Shown piece after piece: positions 27,601 to 40,494 of a stretch of 64,000 bases of DNA; position 1 is the first letter of the stretch, and each line of letters opens with the position of its first letter. Source of the DNA: Todiramphus chloris collaris (lineage: Eukaryota; Chordata; Aves; Coraciiformes; Alcedinidae); assembly GCA_025345505.1 (NCBI GenBank), contig JANVCC010000077.1:10471163-10535162 (forward strand). The letters are read 5' to 3'. The notes beneath the pieces are model-generated. The model had not been told where the DNA came from. It did not search any database and saw nothing but the letters and a program-made list of their open reading frames with translations. Made by a program: the position numbers and the translations under genes.

Positions 27601-30107
27601 ACAAAACTAAGCCAATAGTTGCAAGTAGACGTCCCCTTCAGTCACATGAATCTTGTCCTAAAATTTAGCCATCTGGACAATTCCTGAACTGTTGGTTTTA
27701 TGATCCTAAAATAGCTGGACTCCTCCCAGAATCTGTATGCTGCTCTGAGTCCTTTAGCAACACAGCCAGGAAGGAAACCTATCTGGCCATTCTTGGGAGG
27801 GACTCACCATCCTAACTGGTTGTCCCTAGATATATCTGTTAATCCTTCCCCCCAACTCCAGATATCGGGATGTTTCTTTTGAACAGAACAGACTTCCTAT
27901 AGGAGTCTAAAATACTATTGCACTTTGTGTGTCAACACAAAAGATACACAAGAAAGATTAATAGCTGCTCCTTTCTGAATGCTTTAGTTTTTTACACGTG
28001 ACATTTAGGATACTCCACAATCATCCGCTAAGTCAAATAGTTTCTTTTTATCTTTCTGCCATAGAGCAATATGCTTAGTTCGGACCCTATATTTATCATC
28101 TGCCTTGTGTATATGAGGGTACGTATGAAACACATATGATTCACTACCTTTTTCCCAGCTCAAATGTCCATCACATGGACTTTTTTAAAAAAAACATGGT
28201 TTACCATCTTTGTCCCTGTCAGGCTTTCTTCTTTTTCCTAAAGAGAGAAAGATGGGAGAAAACTGGCCAGTGTAGCAACCTACCATAGTAATTCCTATTG
28301 TACAACAGAGTTAGTTGGTGGTTCTTCAGTGTCCCAGTCTGCTGGACACATCTCAAACCTTGTCACAAAATATGGCATTCCACGTGGTTTCAGAAAGTCC
28401 AGGCTTTGACCGTTTTTAGCAACTACTTCCAGATATGAAGCAGAACGAATAAATTATGACAGACAGATTCCCTAAATAACTGCCCCATCCCCTATACATA
28501 ATTCTTACTCCTGACAAGAGCTTAAGACACTCCCTTACTCCCTCGCTGCTGATACTGGGACAGAACACGCTGAATTCAGCATGTATGTGAAAACCGTTTC
28601 CTCAGGCAAGTGATTATGGGCTCTGTTGCTTCTCTTGAGTGGTAATGGAGTCCCTAATTGCTCTCCTGACTGATTATGCTGTTCCTGGTGTTTCATTTTC
28701 AAAGTACTTAAAGTTCAGGTAAATCACACTTACCACATGACCTCTGCTATTTTATGACTCTCTTCGCTGTGGAAAGGCAGAGTCATATATGTTTCCTTTG
28801 TGCTGCTTATTTTAATGTCAGTTTCAGGTTTCTAAATCGAAAAGCACAAGAAATTATTCTTGTGAAGCTGTTATGTTATTGTTAGATTAATCTTTCGTGC
28901 AAGTACCTTGCTGGTTGGTGCCATTCATAAGCACGTGTTTACAATTAAGCCTGTGCTTAAAAGCTTTCTGAAAATGAAGACCTAATGCTTATCAGCCTTT
29001 GGACATTCGTTCAACTTGCTAAAATTACTTACAGTATTTTGGGTCAAATCATGATTTCCTTCTGCGTTTCTTCTTCCTGCTCTGGAAAATGTATGTCTGT
29101 TTACAGCATCTGTTGCTATAACCTCTGTGGTAAACAACTTGGCAGAGTATTCATATACACACAAAGCCCTGGTGCTCTCTCTCTAAATACCATAGGTGTA
29201 TTTTCTCAAACAACAGATACAAATCCCAGACAGTGTTCGCTGCTTCAGATAGGATTTTGGCAGATGCACAGAGAGGCAGTTTATTCAACTGCTCTTCCTG
29301 CACGGAAAAATCTTAACTATTTAATTAATATGTATTAATAATAAATACAAAAATTTTAATAATTTCATGTAGCCCTGCAAGAGGAAATGTTATCCTAGTG
29401 CATGGTTCTAAACTGCTGCTGAAAAGATGATCCCTCTTCTGATAAATCCTGGGGGGTTCAAGAGCAATTTACATGAAACCCTATTAAATATCTGTACAGT
29501 CTTCTTGATTTTAATGTACACTGTATTTATTAAGAATTTTCCATTTGAGCTCAAGTTGCACGTAAAGCTGGAGCATGCCATTTGGGCTAATATGGACATT
29601 ACAACACCTCAGCCTGCCCTCTCCAGAAACATTTGTTTCATTTCTAAAACACTGCAGACATTCCTGTATGAAGTTCATTGGAGAGCTCTCCACTTGCAGC
29701 AGTACAGGTCACTGGGGACCTGACTGTGTTTGTGGTCATGTATTAAATCCTTCCCCTGCCAGAGCTTTGCAGTGGACTCTGCCATATAGATGATGTAAGA
29801 ATTGAGAGCAGCCCACCCCAGTAGCACCGCTACTGGTCTTTGGTGGATGCTGGTGGCTACTACCTGGGTATGGGTGCTTACCACTCCCTCTTTCACATTA
29901 TCAACAGACTTGCACAATTCCACAGATTTTTGCCCAGGAGAGGATGGCCCTGAAAGCCTGATGAGGCACAGAAGTCTTGCTACAGACCCAGAGTTCAGAT
30001 TTTCCTTCCTGACCAATTTCTAACACAAAGATGCCGCATAAGGATTGGATGGAGCAGGAGGGATTTGTGAAGGGGCAGGAGCAGGACAGGACAGTTGTGT
30101 GCTCCTG

Positions 30108-30125
30108 GCTTTGCTGCAGCAAAGC
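30108..30125. repeat. 18-bp perfect palindrome
   Basis: GCTTTGCTGCAGCAAAGC equals its own reverse complement and is centred on a PstI-type CTGCAG. Flanking bases do not extend it. No function is implied. Confidence 0.9.
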
Positions 30126-30639
30126 TAAGGTTAAGAATCTACCACAGTTGTCTCCTGACAGAGGTAAGAAGTCTGCAGGACACAATCACCCCTTTGTGCA
30201 GAAGATAATCTCTCTGGGGCACAGCCATCCCCTGGCTATGTTTATTCAGCATCAGGCATAATGAGGCAGAAACACTAATACAAACCCAGCAAATATAAAA
30301 TAAATAAGAACTTTAAAATAGCAGCAGGCATTGCTACAGGAGTTAAAGTTTCATGTCTTGGTTTTTGGTTTTTTTATCAGTTGCAATTTTTCAACAGCTT
30401 ATAATCATTACTTCACAATGTGGCATCTTTTATACTCAACTGTGGAATAAAATGTAGTTCATATTAAAAGATGGGGAATGAACATCAGCAAGAAGTATTG
30501 AAATATAAAAAGGTATATACTTAGGACTGGAGCTAAGTGACTAAAATCAGAGTCTAAGGTTTTTTTTTTTAAGTACTGGTGAAATTTATTGGTAGTTGGC
30601 CATCTAAATATCTTTTAAAATATCTTTGAAATTTTTAAT

Positions 30640-30715
30640 AATTACCTCAATTTACAGCTGGGAAACCCAGGACAGCAATTTTCACATAAGATAATAATTT
30701 CCTAATTCAATCTTT
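30640..30715 (+). mobile_element. Possible MIR fragment
   Basis: The segment attacctcaatttacagctg followed by GGGAAACCCAGGACAG resembles the MIR stretch ATTATCCCCATTTTACAGATGAGGAAACTGAGGCACAG. The resemblance fades after about 75 bp, so this is tentative. Confidence 0.3.
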
Positions 30716-33038
30716 GCAGTTGGTCTGAAAAATTCCTATCTATTTAATCATTATTCAGAAATACAGCCATTTTTCTCAGGTCTGTAGACCTTCTGAAATC
30801 CCTTCTCTGTCACTCTCTGAAACTGAGTTCCACATTGCATTGTTTAACTAAACTGTTCATCTAACTTTTTTTCAGGTCCCTCACTGGCAACAACAAAGTG
30901 ACAATGCACACTTTAAATTATATATTTATCAGAATTTAAGAATTGCAGTAATTTCTTAGTTGATGTTATTAATTGTAGTTGATTTCACCCAACTCCTATG
31001 CTGACAACATCTGAAAAAGGAACAGAACTGTATCTTACACTCTAAACTCAAAAAAACCCTACATCTCATATCAACATGGAAGCATGAGAAGATAAAGAAC
31101 TCGTTGCAGAACTTTTGTGATGTCATGCAGAATTTGAATGTTACTTATCAACAAATTTCCTCGAAAGAAAAAAAAACCCCAAACCAACGTACAAGAAATA
31201 GAAAGATTAATGCTCCACTCCTCGCTTTAGAGCACATCCAAGCTGTTTCAGTCCAAACAGAAACGATAAACCTTGGAAACTTAATGAGCCATTCACTTAT
31301 TTTTCTGTAAGCAATAAAAGAGTAGCGCACACGCCGTGTCAGTTTTGTCACCGAGTCATCAGCAACTTTTGCTTCAGCAAAAGACCTTTGACTGCCATTT
31401 ATACAGAAGGTAGAGGGTAGCTGCTGGCTAATATGAAGGAACTCTCTGAACTTCTCTCACATGGGTTCATAGTGGAGTCTTAGTGATACACAACACAGAA
31501 GCTGATGTTTTCAGATCCATTTGCTACATATGGCATTCATTTATTCCTAGACGATCTATTTCCTTATCATTACAAGAAACAATAAAAAGAGCAGCCAAAG
31601 ACAAAATGACAGCGAACTTGGTACTCTCAAATGAACAGATACCATGTGTGTGTCATATACACCAAACTGAATTTAGTTCTGAAATGCACCTTGGTTTTTC
31701 ATAAACCCACAGTCAGTCTGGCTGGGTAGAAATTTTTGCTTCTACACATTTCTATTCTTAACTACCTGGCATCACTGTACTACTGAAATTAAAGGGTAAA
31801 AGCACAGCAGGAGACTGTTTTTCAATGTGTTATCAACTTTCTCAAATCTAACGTGTACACACCACTACCCCCTCTACTCTTACACAAATATTAGCGCTGT
31901 ACGGGCCGTGACCAAAGGTCTGATCCTGTTCCTCTTTATTCACATGAAGTGGTATATTTTCCAGTGGCTCTGCAACAAGAAGTTAACTATGCATCAACAT
32001 TTTACCTAACAAGGCCAATGTTTTTAAAAGAACAGGTTTTTGATATACAGGCAGTCTAGTGAGGTCTACAGACTCACTGAAGCATGAAGACTGCTTGGAC
32101 CACCTCCATATGTGAACCTCAGCCCAGAAGTACATGGAAGGACTCAAACCCAGCACGGTGACCGAGCTTCCTCTAATCAGATCGGGTTCAGTTTACTGCA
32201 CAGTGTGCCAAAACCTCACTGCTGATCGAAGATCAAAGGTGTAGATTCAGAAGTCCATTTGTGCCTCCATATCGCAAAGACCCCAAGCTCTTTGCTCACA
32301 AGCCAGCAGCAATTTCTGCAGCTGATTTGCACATTTTTTTAAGTCGTGCTGTTGTGTATATTTTGAAGAAGAAAAGAATACTTTCTGGAAAAAGGAAAGT
32401 TTCACACAGAGAATGGCACCACAAACATGTCGTGTCACGTTAGCTACAATACAGATGCCTCTCGGTGCCAGTATAGCCAAAGTTTGTTTTTCCTCTGGCT
32501 CCATGTTGATGACTTTCTCTGTAACCTGTGGATATCACTGATACCTATCCTGTTTAAACTTGATTACAATGTCACTCTTACTACCTCTTAGTCAGAACAA
32601 AGGCTAAATAAGTAAATGTTTCTTCGCAGAGAGTAATAAAAGTATCAACAAAAACCGGGGACATGTTTCTGCAGCAACAAATTTCCTACCCCTGTGAGTA
32701 GTCAAACATCAGGACTTGTGTTTCTTTCTAACTTTCAGCAGCCAAACTCAAAGTTAACACGTACAATGACCCGTAAGATTTCTCCAGTCAGCGGGTAAGC
32801 ACCCTTACAGAGCAATGTTTTTTCCTTGCCAAAACAACAGAGCTGAACAAAAGTAGGACTCGGAGAATATAAAAAGCTAGAAATTAAAAACCTTGGGTAT
32901 TCAAGGGTGAAACACAGCATGGTTTAACGGCACAGACACTCCTTGGCTCTGCACCTACTTCAAAGTAGAAGCCTTGTTGTTGACTTTGTGCAGGATGAGG
33001 TCCTGCAGTGGGAGGGAAGGAGGTACTGGTTCCACCTT

Positions 33039-33060
33039 TCTCTTTGCAGCAGCAAAGAGA
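33039..33060. repeat. Perfect 9-bp-stem hairpin with AGCA loop
   Basis: TCTCTTTGC (33039-33047) and GCAAAGAGA (33052-33060) are perfect reverse complements separated by AGCA. It is too short for a microRNA precursor and not followed by a T-run on either strand. Confidence 0.9.
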
Positions 33061-33518
33061 CACAACCCACATCCTTTACAAGCTGACAGACCTCGGGTTC
33101 CCAGGAGACCAGAAGCTCCTTCTTCAGACTAGGAGCATGTCTGGAAATCACCATACATGTTGCATGAGCATCTCATTCCTTGACCAGTGATGCTCTCTCT
33201 AACCTGCCTACAAAGTCATGGTATTTTAAACTGCTATGGTAATGACTATGGTAATTTATTACCAAGGCTAACCAAAGGTATGCACAAGTATCAAGAGCTT
33301 AAAATGCACAGAAGTGGTTCCGTAACAGCATTTCATTGCTACTTTTCCATCTCTACAGGAAGGTTTAAAAAGTTATAGCTGTTCAGAAATGTGTTGTGAA
33401 TTTAAGTGGAAATGACAGCATAGGTTACCTGGGCAAATAAGACAAATGTCTGTGATATTTTTTTACAGGAGAATATGCAAGACTTCTGAATTAATTGAGA
33501 GCATAGTAAGACCAGGTT

Positions 33519-33534
33519 AAAAAAAAAAAAAAAA
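33519..33534. repeat. Poly(A) run, A16
   Basis: An uninterrupted run of 16 A. Sequence just 5' of it has no recognisable gene or SINE, so I do not call it a retroposon tail. Confidence 0.85.
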
Positions 33535-34344
33535 GAAGAGAAAGGAGTTTCAATTAAATATTTTTTAATGAGGTGCTATGGTGATTCAGCTATATATGAA
33601 GACCACACAGTATATCAAGAACCTATAGCACAGCTGGATAGCAAAGTTCCAGGGAAATGAAGGGTCTCAGACATCCCAGTGGACACTTGTTGTCTAGAGA
33701 TATTATTCTGATCTCAAGGCTATGCTTTTTTTATATATAGTGTAAGCCATTTGTTTTCATAATAGAGTATTTTCATTTGAGGATATTTTCTCCCAAACTG
33801 GAATAAAACAAAGGTTGAAATATCAGAATACAAAAGCTCTATGTTATTCTCCGTTCTGTGTCAAAGTGTGCTCAGTAGTGCTGAGAAACTTTCCACTTCC
33901 TAAGGTGCTGATCTCATACCTAATATCAGGTAAATATTAAGAAATAAGAAGCTTCAACTGAGGCAAAACCAGTCTTTAATTACCAATTGACTGTCTACCA
34001 AATTATATCACAATCAAAGTCATGGTTTTCCCCTTCAATTTCTACTTTATTTAATGGCCTCTTTTTAGGATGTAAGAAACAAAAGTGTCATGCAGACAAA
34101 GACAGAACTTCTATTTAAATGAGCTAAGAATGTTTATGCAATCCATGCACACTCAAACAAACGTGTGGCACATCTATAATATCCTCATTGTTCCTAAACG
34201 TAGGATTTGTGATTGCACTTTGACAGATCAGACTGTTCTCTTTTTTAATGCCCCACTTAATCTGTTCACACTCTGTATTCCTAAATAATTCTAGTGTCAG
34301 GTTTTGTGATGCTCTAATTTAAAGGCCATGTTATAATTGTTCCA

Positions 34345-34660
34345 ACGAGGGCCCGCTGAAAAGATGAAGAAGTAGCAGAGATATAGTGGAAAACCCTCTC
34401 TAATGCCAGGAGAGAAGCAGCCAGGATATGACAGTCTACAGCCCTCGGCGGGTCAGGGAGAAGCATCCAGGAGCCTGGCGGGGCTGACCTCCTGAGAGGT
34501 TACTGGTGAAAGGACTGGGACCCCAGCCAAGCCAGCCTTTGCCATCCAACAGAGCTTGCTCCCATCTGAAGTAATTTTCTGTTCTAGTAACTCACTGAAC
34601 TCTGATTTGATTTTCTGTTTCAATAAGGGACCTATGAGTAGAGCGGTCTTCCGACCTTCA
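34345..34660. other. GC/CpG-rich block of unknown nature
   Basis: Between AT-rich flanks this segment is clearly richer in G+C and contains several CpGs (ACGAGGGCCCGC, CCTCGGCGGG, CTGGCGGGG, AGAGCGGTCTTCCGACC). It ends in AT-rich sequence with AATAAG (about 34623) and AATAAA (about 34661), which could serve as polyadenylation signals. That profile would fit an old solo LTR, a transcript 3' end or a small CpG island. I do not recognise a specific LTR family, and no long reading frame crosses it. I saw no flanking duplication. Confidence 0.4.
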
Positions 34661-35892
34661 ATAAATTGATCAGTGAATAGTGGCAGACAAAAAAAATGCT
34701 CATTTATCTGTACCCTAAAAGAAATACAGTGTTTTAATGAACTGTGCTTTCTTTTCTCAATTTTTTCCTCATTTCTGGTTGGAAGAGTCCATTATGAATT
34801 CAACACATTTTTAGGTTTTGGTTGTTTACTCTCTTTTTCAACTGACAGCTTAAAGCCAGACAACTTCCTTTTCTTTCCTTTTATTGTAATTGATTTTTTT
34901 TTTCACTGAAGTTTTGCCTAATTATTGTTTTTCTTTTGTCCACATTTCTTTCAGAGGAGGGAAAATACTTTTTCTCAACTCTCTCTTTGGAACTTTGATT
35001 TAAATGCAAATGTGAGCGATCTACTGCATCCACCCTAAGTGCACTACTGCAACTCTAAGGTGGCTAAAGGAATTTTTGAGGACAACCCCCATTCCCACCC
35101 ATTCATTTAGCGCCTATTTTCTGCAATGGTAAATGTTTAAGCCAGATCAAGAAAAAAGGAATGATTACTGATATTCAACAAACAAGTGCAGGTATAGAAC
35201 ATAAAAAGCAACACAATAACTGAGAATCTTGATAAACCACACGTGTTGATCTTCACTGACAAAATAAAACTTCTCAGCAAGGATAGAATGTTACTGTGAA
35301 AGGTAGAGAGAGCAGAAGTATCAACAGAGGATAAAACTTCTACATACACAGAATTTCCTTAAGAAAAGTTTCAGACAAGCATTTATCACTTCAAGAAACT
35401 GTCATGCAGACAATATTAAATCTTAAAGGGACAAGAGAAAAGCCACTTGGTCACAGTACGTGTTCTTTTTTCAGTACAAGACAATTTCTCATCAGTGTCT
35501 TTTCCTAGGAACAATTTACATGGATTGCACAGTATTCTGCTTTCACAATGAGGACACAGCTACAGATCATTTGTATGAGAAAGTTAATTCCTAATAAATT
35601 GGGTGTGACTTTACAGCACAGCAGCTGTCCCAGATGGACAACTCAGGGTGTGAGTCTCCAGGAGACATCCAGCCTACACTTATCATCAAAGTGCCTTTCA
35701 GTGAATCAAGAACGGTTGATAACTGCAGAGAACAACTCCCAGTACCTCTTTTACACAAATGTTATCAGGAAGTGAGTTGCCTTTTGGAGATGCTTAATGG
35801 AAGACACCTCTACTGAAGCACTCAGCTTGTAGGCAAACCCGAGAGAGATGGAAAACCCAGCAGTGCTGGTCCATGCAGGTTCATTCACTGAG

Positions 35893-35919
35893 AGCTCCGC
35901 GAGGACTTCAAGCGGAGCT
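35893..35919. repeat. GC-rich 8-bp inverted repeat
   Basis: AGCTCCGC (35893-35900) and GCGGAGCT (35912-35919) are perfect reverse complements with an 11-nt loop. The two CpGs in the arms are unusual for this CpG-poor neighbourhood. Confidence 0.9.
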
Positions 35920-36590
35920 GACACAGGACAAGACGACCTTAGACACCAGTTTTTTCTTAGGTATTTTGGTTCTCACAACACTTTTTGTACTGATCAAGTA
36001 GTCCTGTGAGAGTTTTCTATGGAGCTGTAAAACTTACTTTTCTGCAGTCACATTTGTCCTTTTGTTCCAGGGGCTCACTTGGCACTAAGCGCCAGTTCCT
36101 CTGCCCATCTGATTAGATCGAATTACATGCTTTTACTACTCCTACAAGCTAATGCAGCAGACCTACAATTAACTGTGGGATGGTTTAGGGTCTGAATAGA
36201 ACTAATGTCTGGCCCTAGCAAACGCCCCAGGTTTTTTTGGTTTGGTTTTTTTTTTTTTTTGCCTTTAAATTGATATTTTTTTAGGCTGGTTTCCAAAAGT
36301 TAAGCCCCCGAAACAAGTCAGAACAGTGAACCCACTCACCCTATTCACAATTATTGTTGCTCCCAAGCCATTTTTAGTATCTCTGACAAATTACTCGCCA
36401 TACAATATTGCCCTTGTAAGGGGAAAACGTGAACTGGAAGCAGCACCGTGATGTCATTCAACCTTGTATAATATCAGCATTTAGAGGAAATACATTTGTT
36501 ACTGTGACCATGGGCACAGGCTAAACACTGCAGCCTCATTTTTCTGTACCTTGAGAATGGAATAGAAGAAAATATTACACAGGAAGGAAT

Positions 36591-36609
36591 AAAAAAAAAA
36601 AAAAAAAAA
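36591..36609. repeat. Poly(A) run, A19
   Basis: An uninterrupted A19 tract directly after GGAAGGAAT. No retroposon body is identifiable next to it. Confidence 0.85.
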
Positions 36610-38594
36610 GGCCAAAGAAACAACCAATCCTGGAAGCCCCTCCTTCCCTGGCAGGAAAACAAGAAATAGCAGAGGTGTTAGAAGCCCTCTGGCACCACAA
36701 TTCCTGAAATTATGACAGAGCCTTCGAATTTGTTCTGGCTAGTTAGTCTGAAAACTTCCTAGAGGGAAACAGATAAATGGATAACAACATGATTATTGCC
36801 CACAGGCCCCATATGGAAAAGGAGTGTAATTTCAGTGCACTGATATGATTATATTTAATTTGCTTGCTATAGGTTGCAGCATGCCGTGTGCTGAGGAGGA
36901 CAATCAGATAACCCTCCAAACGGTGCTCATGGAATTCAGAGCTCTTGGCACCATCACTGAAGTAAGATTAATGACAATGTGCTCCACTTTGCCTTGAAGT
37001 AGGTTTGCATCTTGTTTCACTAGATAGCGTTGTTCCCAACATCACTATTAAAAACAAACATCCCCCTCCCCTGAGGATCAAGAAACCTGGCAATATGAGG
37101 AATTGAGGTCTCATTTGCATACATCTTCCTCAGCAATACCTGAATTTTATTAGCTGAACGTTCTGTATTTTCCTCAATTCAGCTTTTAATAGAGCAAGAG
37201 AAAAACCTTCTATAACCTGCTCAAAATTAACCCTTAAATTGCATAGCAATTTAGCCCATCCACTGAGCCTTTGGGGAAAATAAGCAGCTGAATTTTCTCA
37301 TTTGGAATAAGCTCCCAAATATCCTGATTCACACTGTGCTCACTTCCCTTTCCCTTGCTCCCTCTGTTCAAAGCTTTATTTGCCATGCTCAGTAGTTTAA
37401 AAGACCTACTGAAATCAAAGGACTTTGTAAAATTAGAGGTACTGAAAAGTTTGACTTTTCCAAAACCATTGTGTTTTAATTCCTCCTGCCATCCGTTGCA
37501 CACCTCTGTCTTCTGTATAGTAATAAAATAAACATAAGTGTTAGTTATTCTCCACAGTATGAAAGTGCCTACAAATACTGTTCAATTAAATAACGATTGA
37601 TTGTTGAAACTGTGAAGAGTTAATATAAGCCCTTGTCTCTCTCTTTCTTTGCCCTGGAGACCTGTCAGTATGTAATTATTTTCTACACCAATGAGTTTAA
37701 ATTGTTGGATCTTTTCCAGCAATGTTCAATCTTCAGATTACATTCTCCTACTTACTCATTTGTGACAGACAGAGCCCTTTGGGTAACCAGCCAGCCCAGT
37801 CTTTTCCAGTCTTGCTTTTTGGGAACTCCACCCTCATTAAGATTGGTACCCCTGAGCTATTCCACTCAACAGAAAAACATTTTTTTTATTGTGTAATGTG
37901 ACATTTCACATTGCAAAGGACTTGAAGCTTTCCTAAGGCCTTGATCTTGTCCCACATCTCTCAGACACAACACACATAAACCGTCAACAAGATTTCCCTC
38001 AACTTAAAATGCACTATATTGAGACACAAAGGCCCGTCTCTTTCTTCACACACACCCTCCCCCCTTCTTTTCTCACAAACTTTTGTAGTAGAATAAGCTA
38101 AAGTACCCACAAGGAATTGAGGTTATTTTTATTAAATGTGTCGTTTCTCTGGACGTGTAGAATACTGGTAAAGAAAAACAAATGTGGTCTGGTATAAGCT
38201 TATTTTTTTAAGCTAAAATGGGACATTAGCCTTTATTTACTTTTCATTCATTCATGGCATAGATGATGTTTCACTTCCATTACCAGACCATACAACTTCA
38301 AATACAGAAGTGTGGTGTTCTGATGGAAGACTTTGGAAATCAAATGTGGTTGAATTTTCCAGAAAAAAAGTTACCATGGCATTTCACACTAATTCTGATT
38401 AAGTGCAAGGCAGGCTGGACTGAAGGTCTTGGAGACCTTCACTCCTTGAATGCAGAATTCTTTTTTCTCTTTTCTTTGAGTGGATTATTTTTTAACTACG
38501 TGCCATTGAAGGCATACAAAAACCAAGTGTTCAGGCTACTCTCCTTTCACCTTCCTTCTTGCTAGTAAAGTTTGGATGCCTGAAATCTTGTTCC

Positions 38595-38615
38595 TATATA
38601 TATATATATATATAT
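38595..38615. repeat. (TA)n microsatellite
   Basis: About ten perfect TA units. Confidence 0.95.
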
Positions 38616-39419
38616 TTAGTCTTTAACTCTTTAGTCCCCTCCTACTAGCCCTTTTCAAGAAGGAGAAAGTGAACAATGGACAAACCTCTGGTTTGACCCT
38701 ATTCAATGGTTTTGTAGAGGTTTTCTGAATCACATCTTCACAGATATGCATTGTGCTGAGCAAGTTTACCTTTACATTTTCTACAAACTCTACACACATT
38801 TTCACAAAAGTCAGCAAAGGTGCAGTTCTGTGCACATCAAAATCAATGTTACATGGCCAAAATTATTCAGCCTGCTCCTTCACCCCCTAAAGCATATCAC
38901 TCGGTCTTTGGGGGAAACAATGCTGCTACCTCTATCCAAATAAATAATCACTAGAAAAACAAACCTGAACCGTAAACAGATTGTTGGACAGAGGTATACA
39001 TGCGGGACTCAAAAGCCATCTGTTGAAGTCTGGTCTTTTTTGTTTGATTTCTCCTGGTGTATTAATACACAGTTGATTGCAACAGCAGAATAATTCCCAA
39101 AATCTTAAAAGATGGGCTGTTTATCTGAAGAAATCACCTTGCCTAGAGGATACTTAAACAGCCATTTTGAGTTCCTTTTTATTTTTCTTTTAATGATGAT
39201 ATAAGTATATTCTAGTATAGCTTTTAGTATACTGTTCACCATCAAAACAATAGACTGTAAAACACAAATTAGAAAAAAAAAGGAAAACAATAATTAGGAA
39301 AATATTACAGTTTGTTGTATTGGAGTTATTGCAGAGAACAAAACAGGAGGAATTAGGACAAGGTCATTCAGATCAGAAAGTCACTTCTGATACCACACAC
39401 CATACACTGCAGTAGTGTT

Positions 39420-39465
39420 AGTGCCCTATCAGTCTGTCAGTGCCCTACCAGTCCATCTGTGCCAT
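39420..39465. repeat. Imperfect 19-bp tandem, ~2.5 copies
   Basis: AGTGCCCTATCAGTCTGTC is followed by AGTGCCCTACCAGTCCATC and a partial TGTGCCATCACTGCC. The first two units differ at only three positions. Confidence 0.7.
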
Positions 39466-40471
39466 CACTGCCTGCTCTTGCCCAACAATTTACTGTCATT
39501 TCCACCCTCTTCCTGAGGGATACCAAAACTCCTAAAATTCTCCACTGGGTAGGGGAGGAACAAGTTCAAAGCCCTACCAGAAGTTGAGGTGACCGACCAG
39601 AGTGAGGTAAATGCTGACACTTGGGGAGGGCAGAGGCAAGTGGAGCAGCACGGGGACGTGTGCCCTGCCACATCACCACACTGCTCTGCTCCAGCTGCCC
39701 AGCACAGAGGGGTCCCTGCTACTGGGAGAGGGACAAGCAAGAAGGAAGGAAGGGGATGGATGTAACAGATCATTTGGGGCAATTAAGTTGAACGTAAATG
39801 GAAAAGAAATGCAGTTTTCCTTCCCCTAGGCTAGGTGAAATATGGAAGATCTGAAGTAAAGATATTTTCTCTGTTTTGATTTATACAGCAGACAGAGAAT
39901 TCCAGGTAACTGTTGTTTTGTACAGCTGGTGATGTCATATGTCAGAGAAAATTGTCAAAAGAGGTTGAATTGTATTCTTTTTTCCCCAGTATGTTTTCTT
40001 CCCTTGACACAGTGATATTGTGATTTGATCACTTTCAAATCTTTCTGTATTTCAGATCCTCTGGCTCAAAAGAGGATCCCCTACGAATACCAGAATTTAT
40101 CCAGACTCTTGCACTCCTACATCTGCCACAGAAAAATATAGTCTATTTTTTTCTTAATTTACTATTATACTTGATTATCCTTACTAGAAAAGACACAACG
40201 TACATTCAGAGACAGGCAGCTTGAGACATTATCATCTGTTTTATTTTCTTTGGCACCAGGGTGTCTGTGTTTAGTGGGATGTCCTCCTGCCAGAGTGGGA
40301 AAGTTTAGAGTGATAACACTAACATCACAGGAGATAGAGGATCATCTAACAGACTGACAAAAAACATAGTCATTTATTGTCTCCTAAGGAAACGGACAAT
40401 TTAAGAATATTTTCCACCATTTATCTGAGCAACAGTAATCTACAGATCAGAAATTTTCTAGGAAATGTATT

Positions 40472-40494
40472 TGTGTGTGTGTGTATATATATAT
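40472..40494. repeat. Compound (TG)n(TA)n microsatellite
   Basis: About six TG units run directly into about six TA units. Compound purine/pyrimidine alternation of this kind is common in vertebrate DNA. Confidence 0.9.

Larger units (their letters stand above)
24663..34344. other. Unannotated AT-rich non-coding DNA
   Basis: No gene is recognised in this 9.7 kb. It contains an 18-bp perfect palindrome at 30108-30125, a possible MIR scrap at 30640-30715, a 9-bp-stem hairpin at 33039-33060 and an A16 run at 33519-33534. The stretch 28500-28960 is repeat-free and contains an AGATTAATCT palindrome (28884-28893), so it could be conserved regulatory DNA, but that cannot be judged without alignment. 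Confidence 0.55.

Noticed and set aside
31366..31383. CTTTTGC-TTCA-GCAAAAG hairpin considered as a small RNA or terminator
   Set aside because: The stem is only 7 bp, and there is no RNA gene or transcript context.
40055..40240. Acceptor-like TTCTGTATTTCAG followed by two open frames, and an 8-bp inverted repeat (40055-40078)
   Set aside because: Two frames being open at once, and a similar coincidence after the acceptor-like site at about 30874, show that this pattern arises by chance here. 8-bp stems are expected several times per window.
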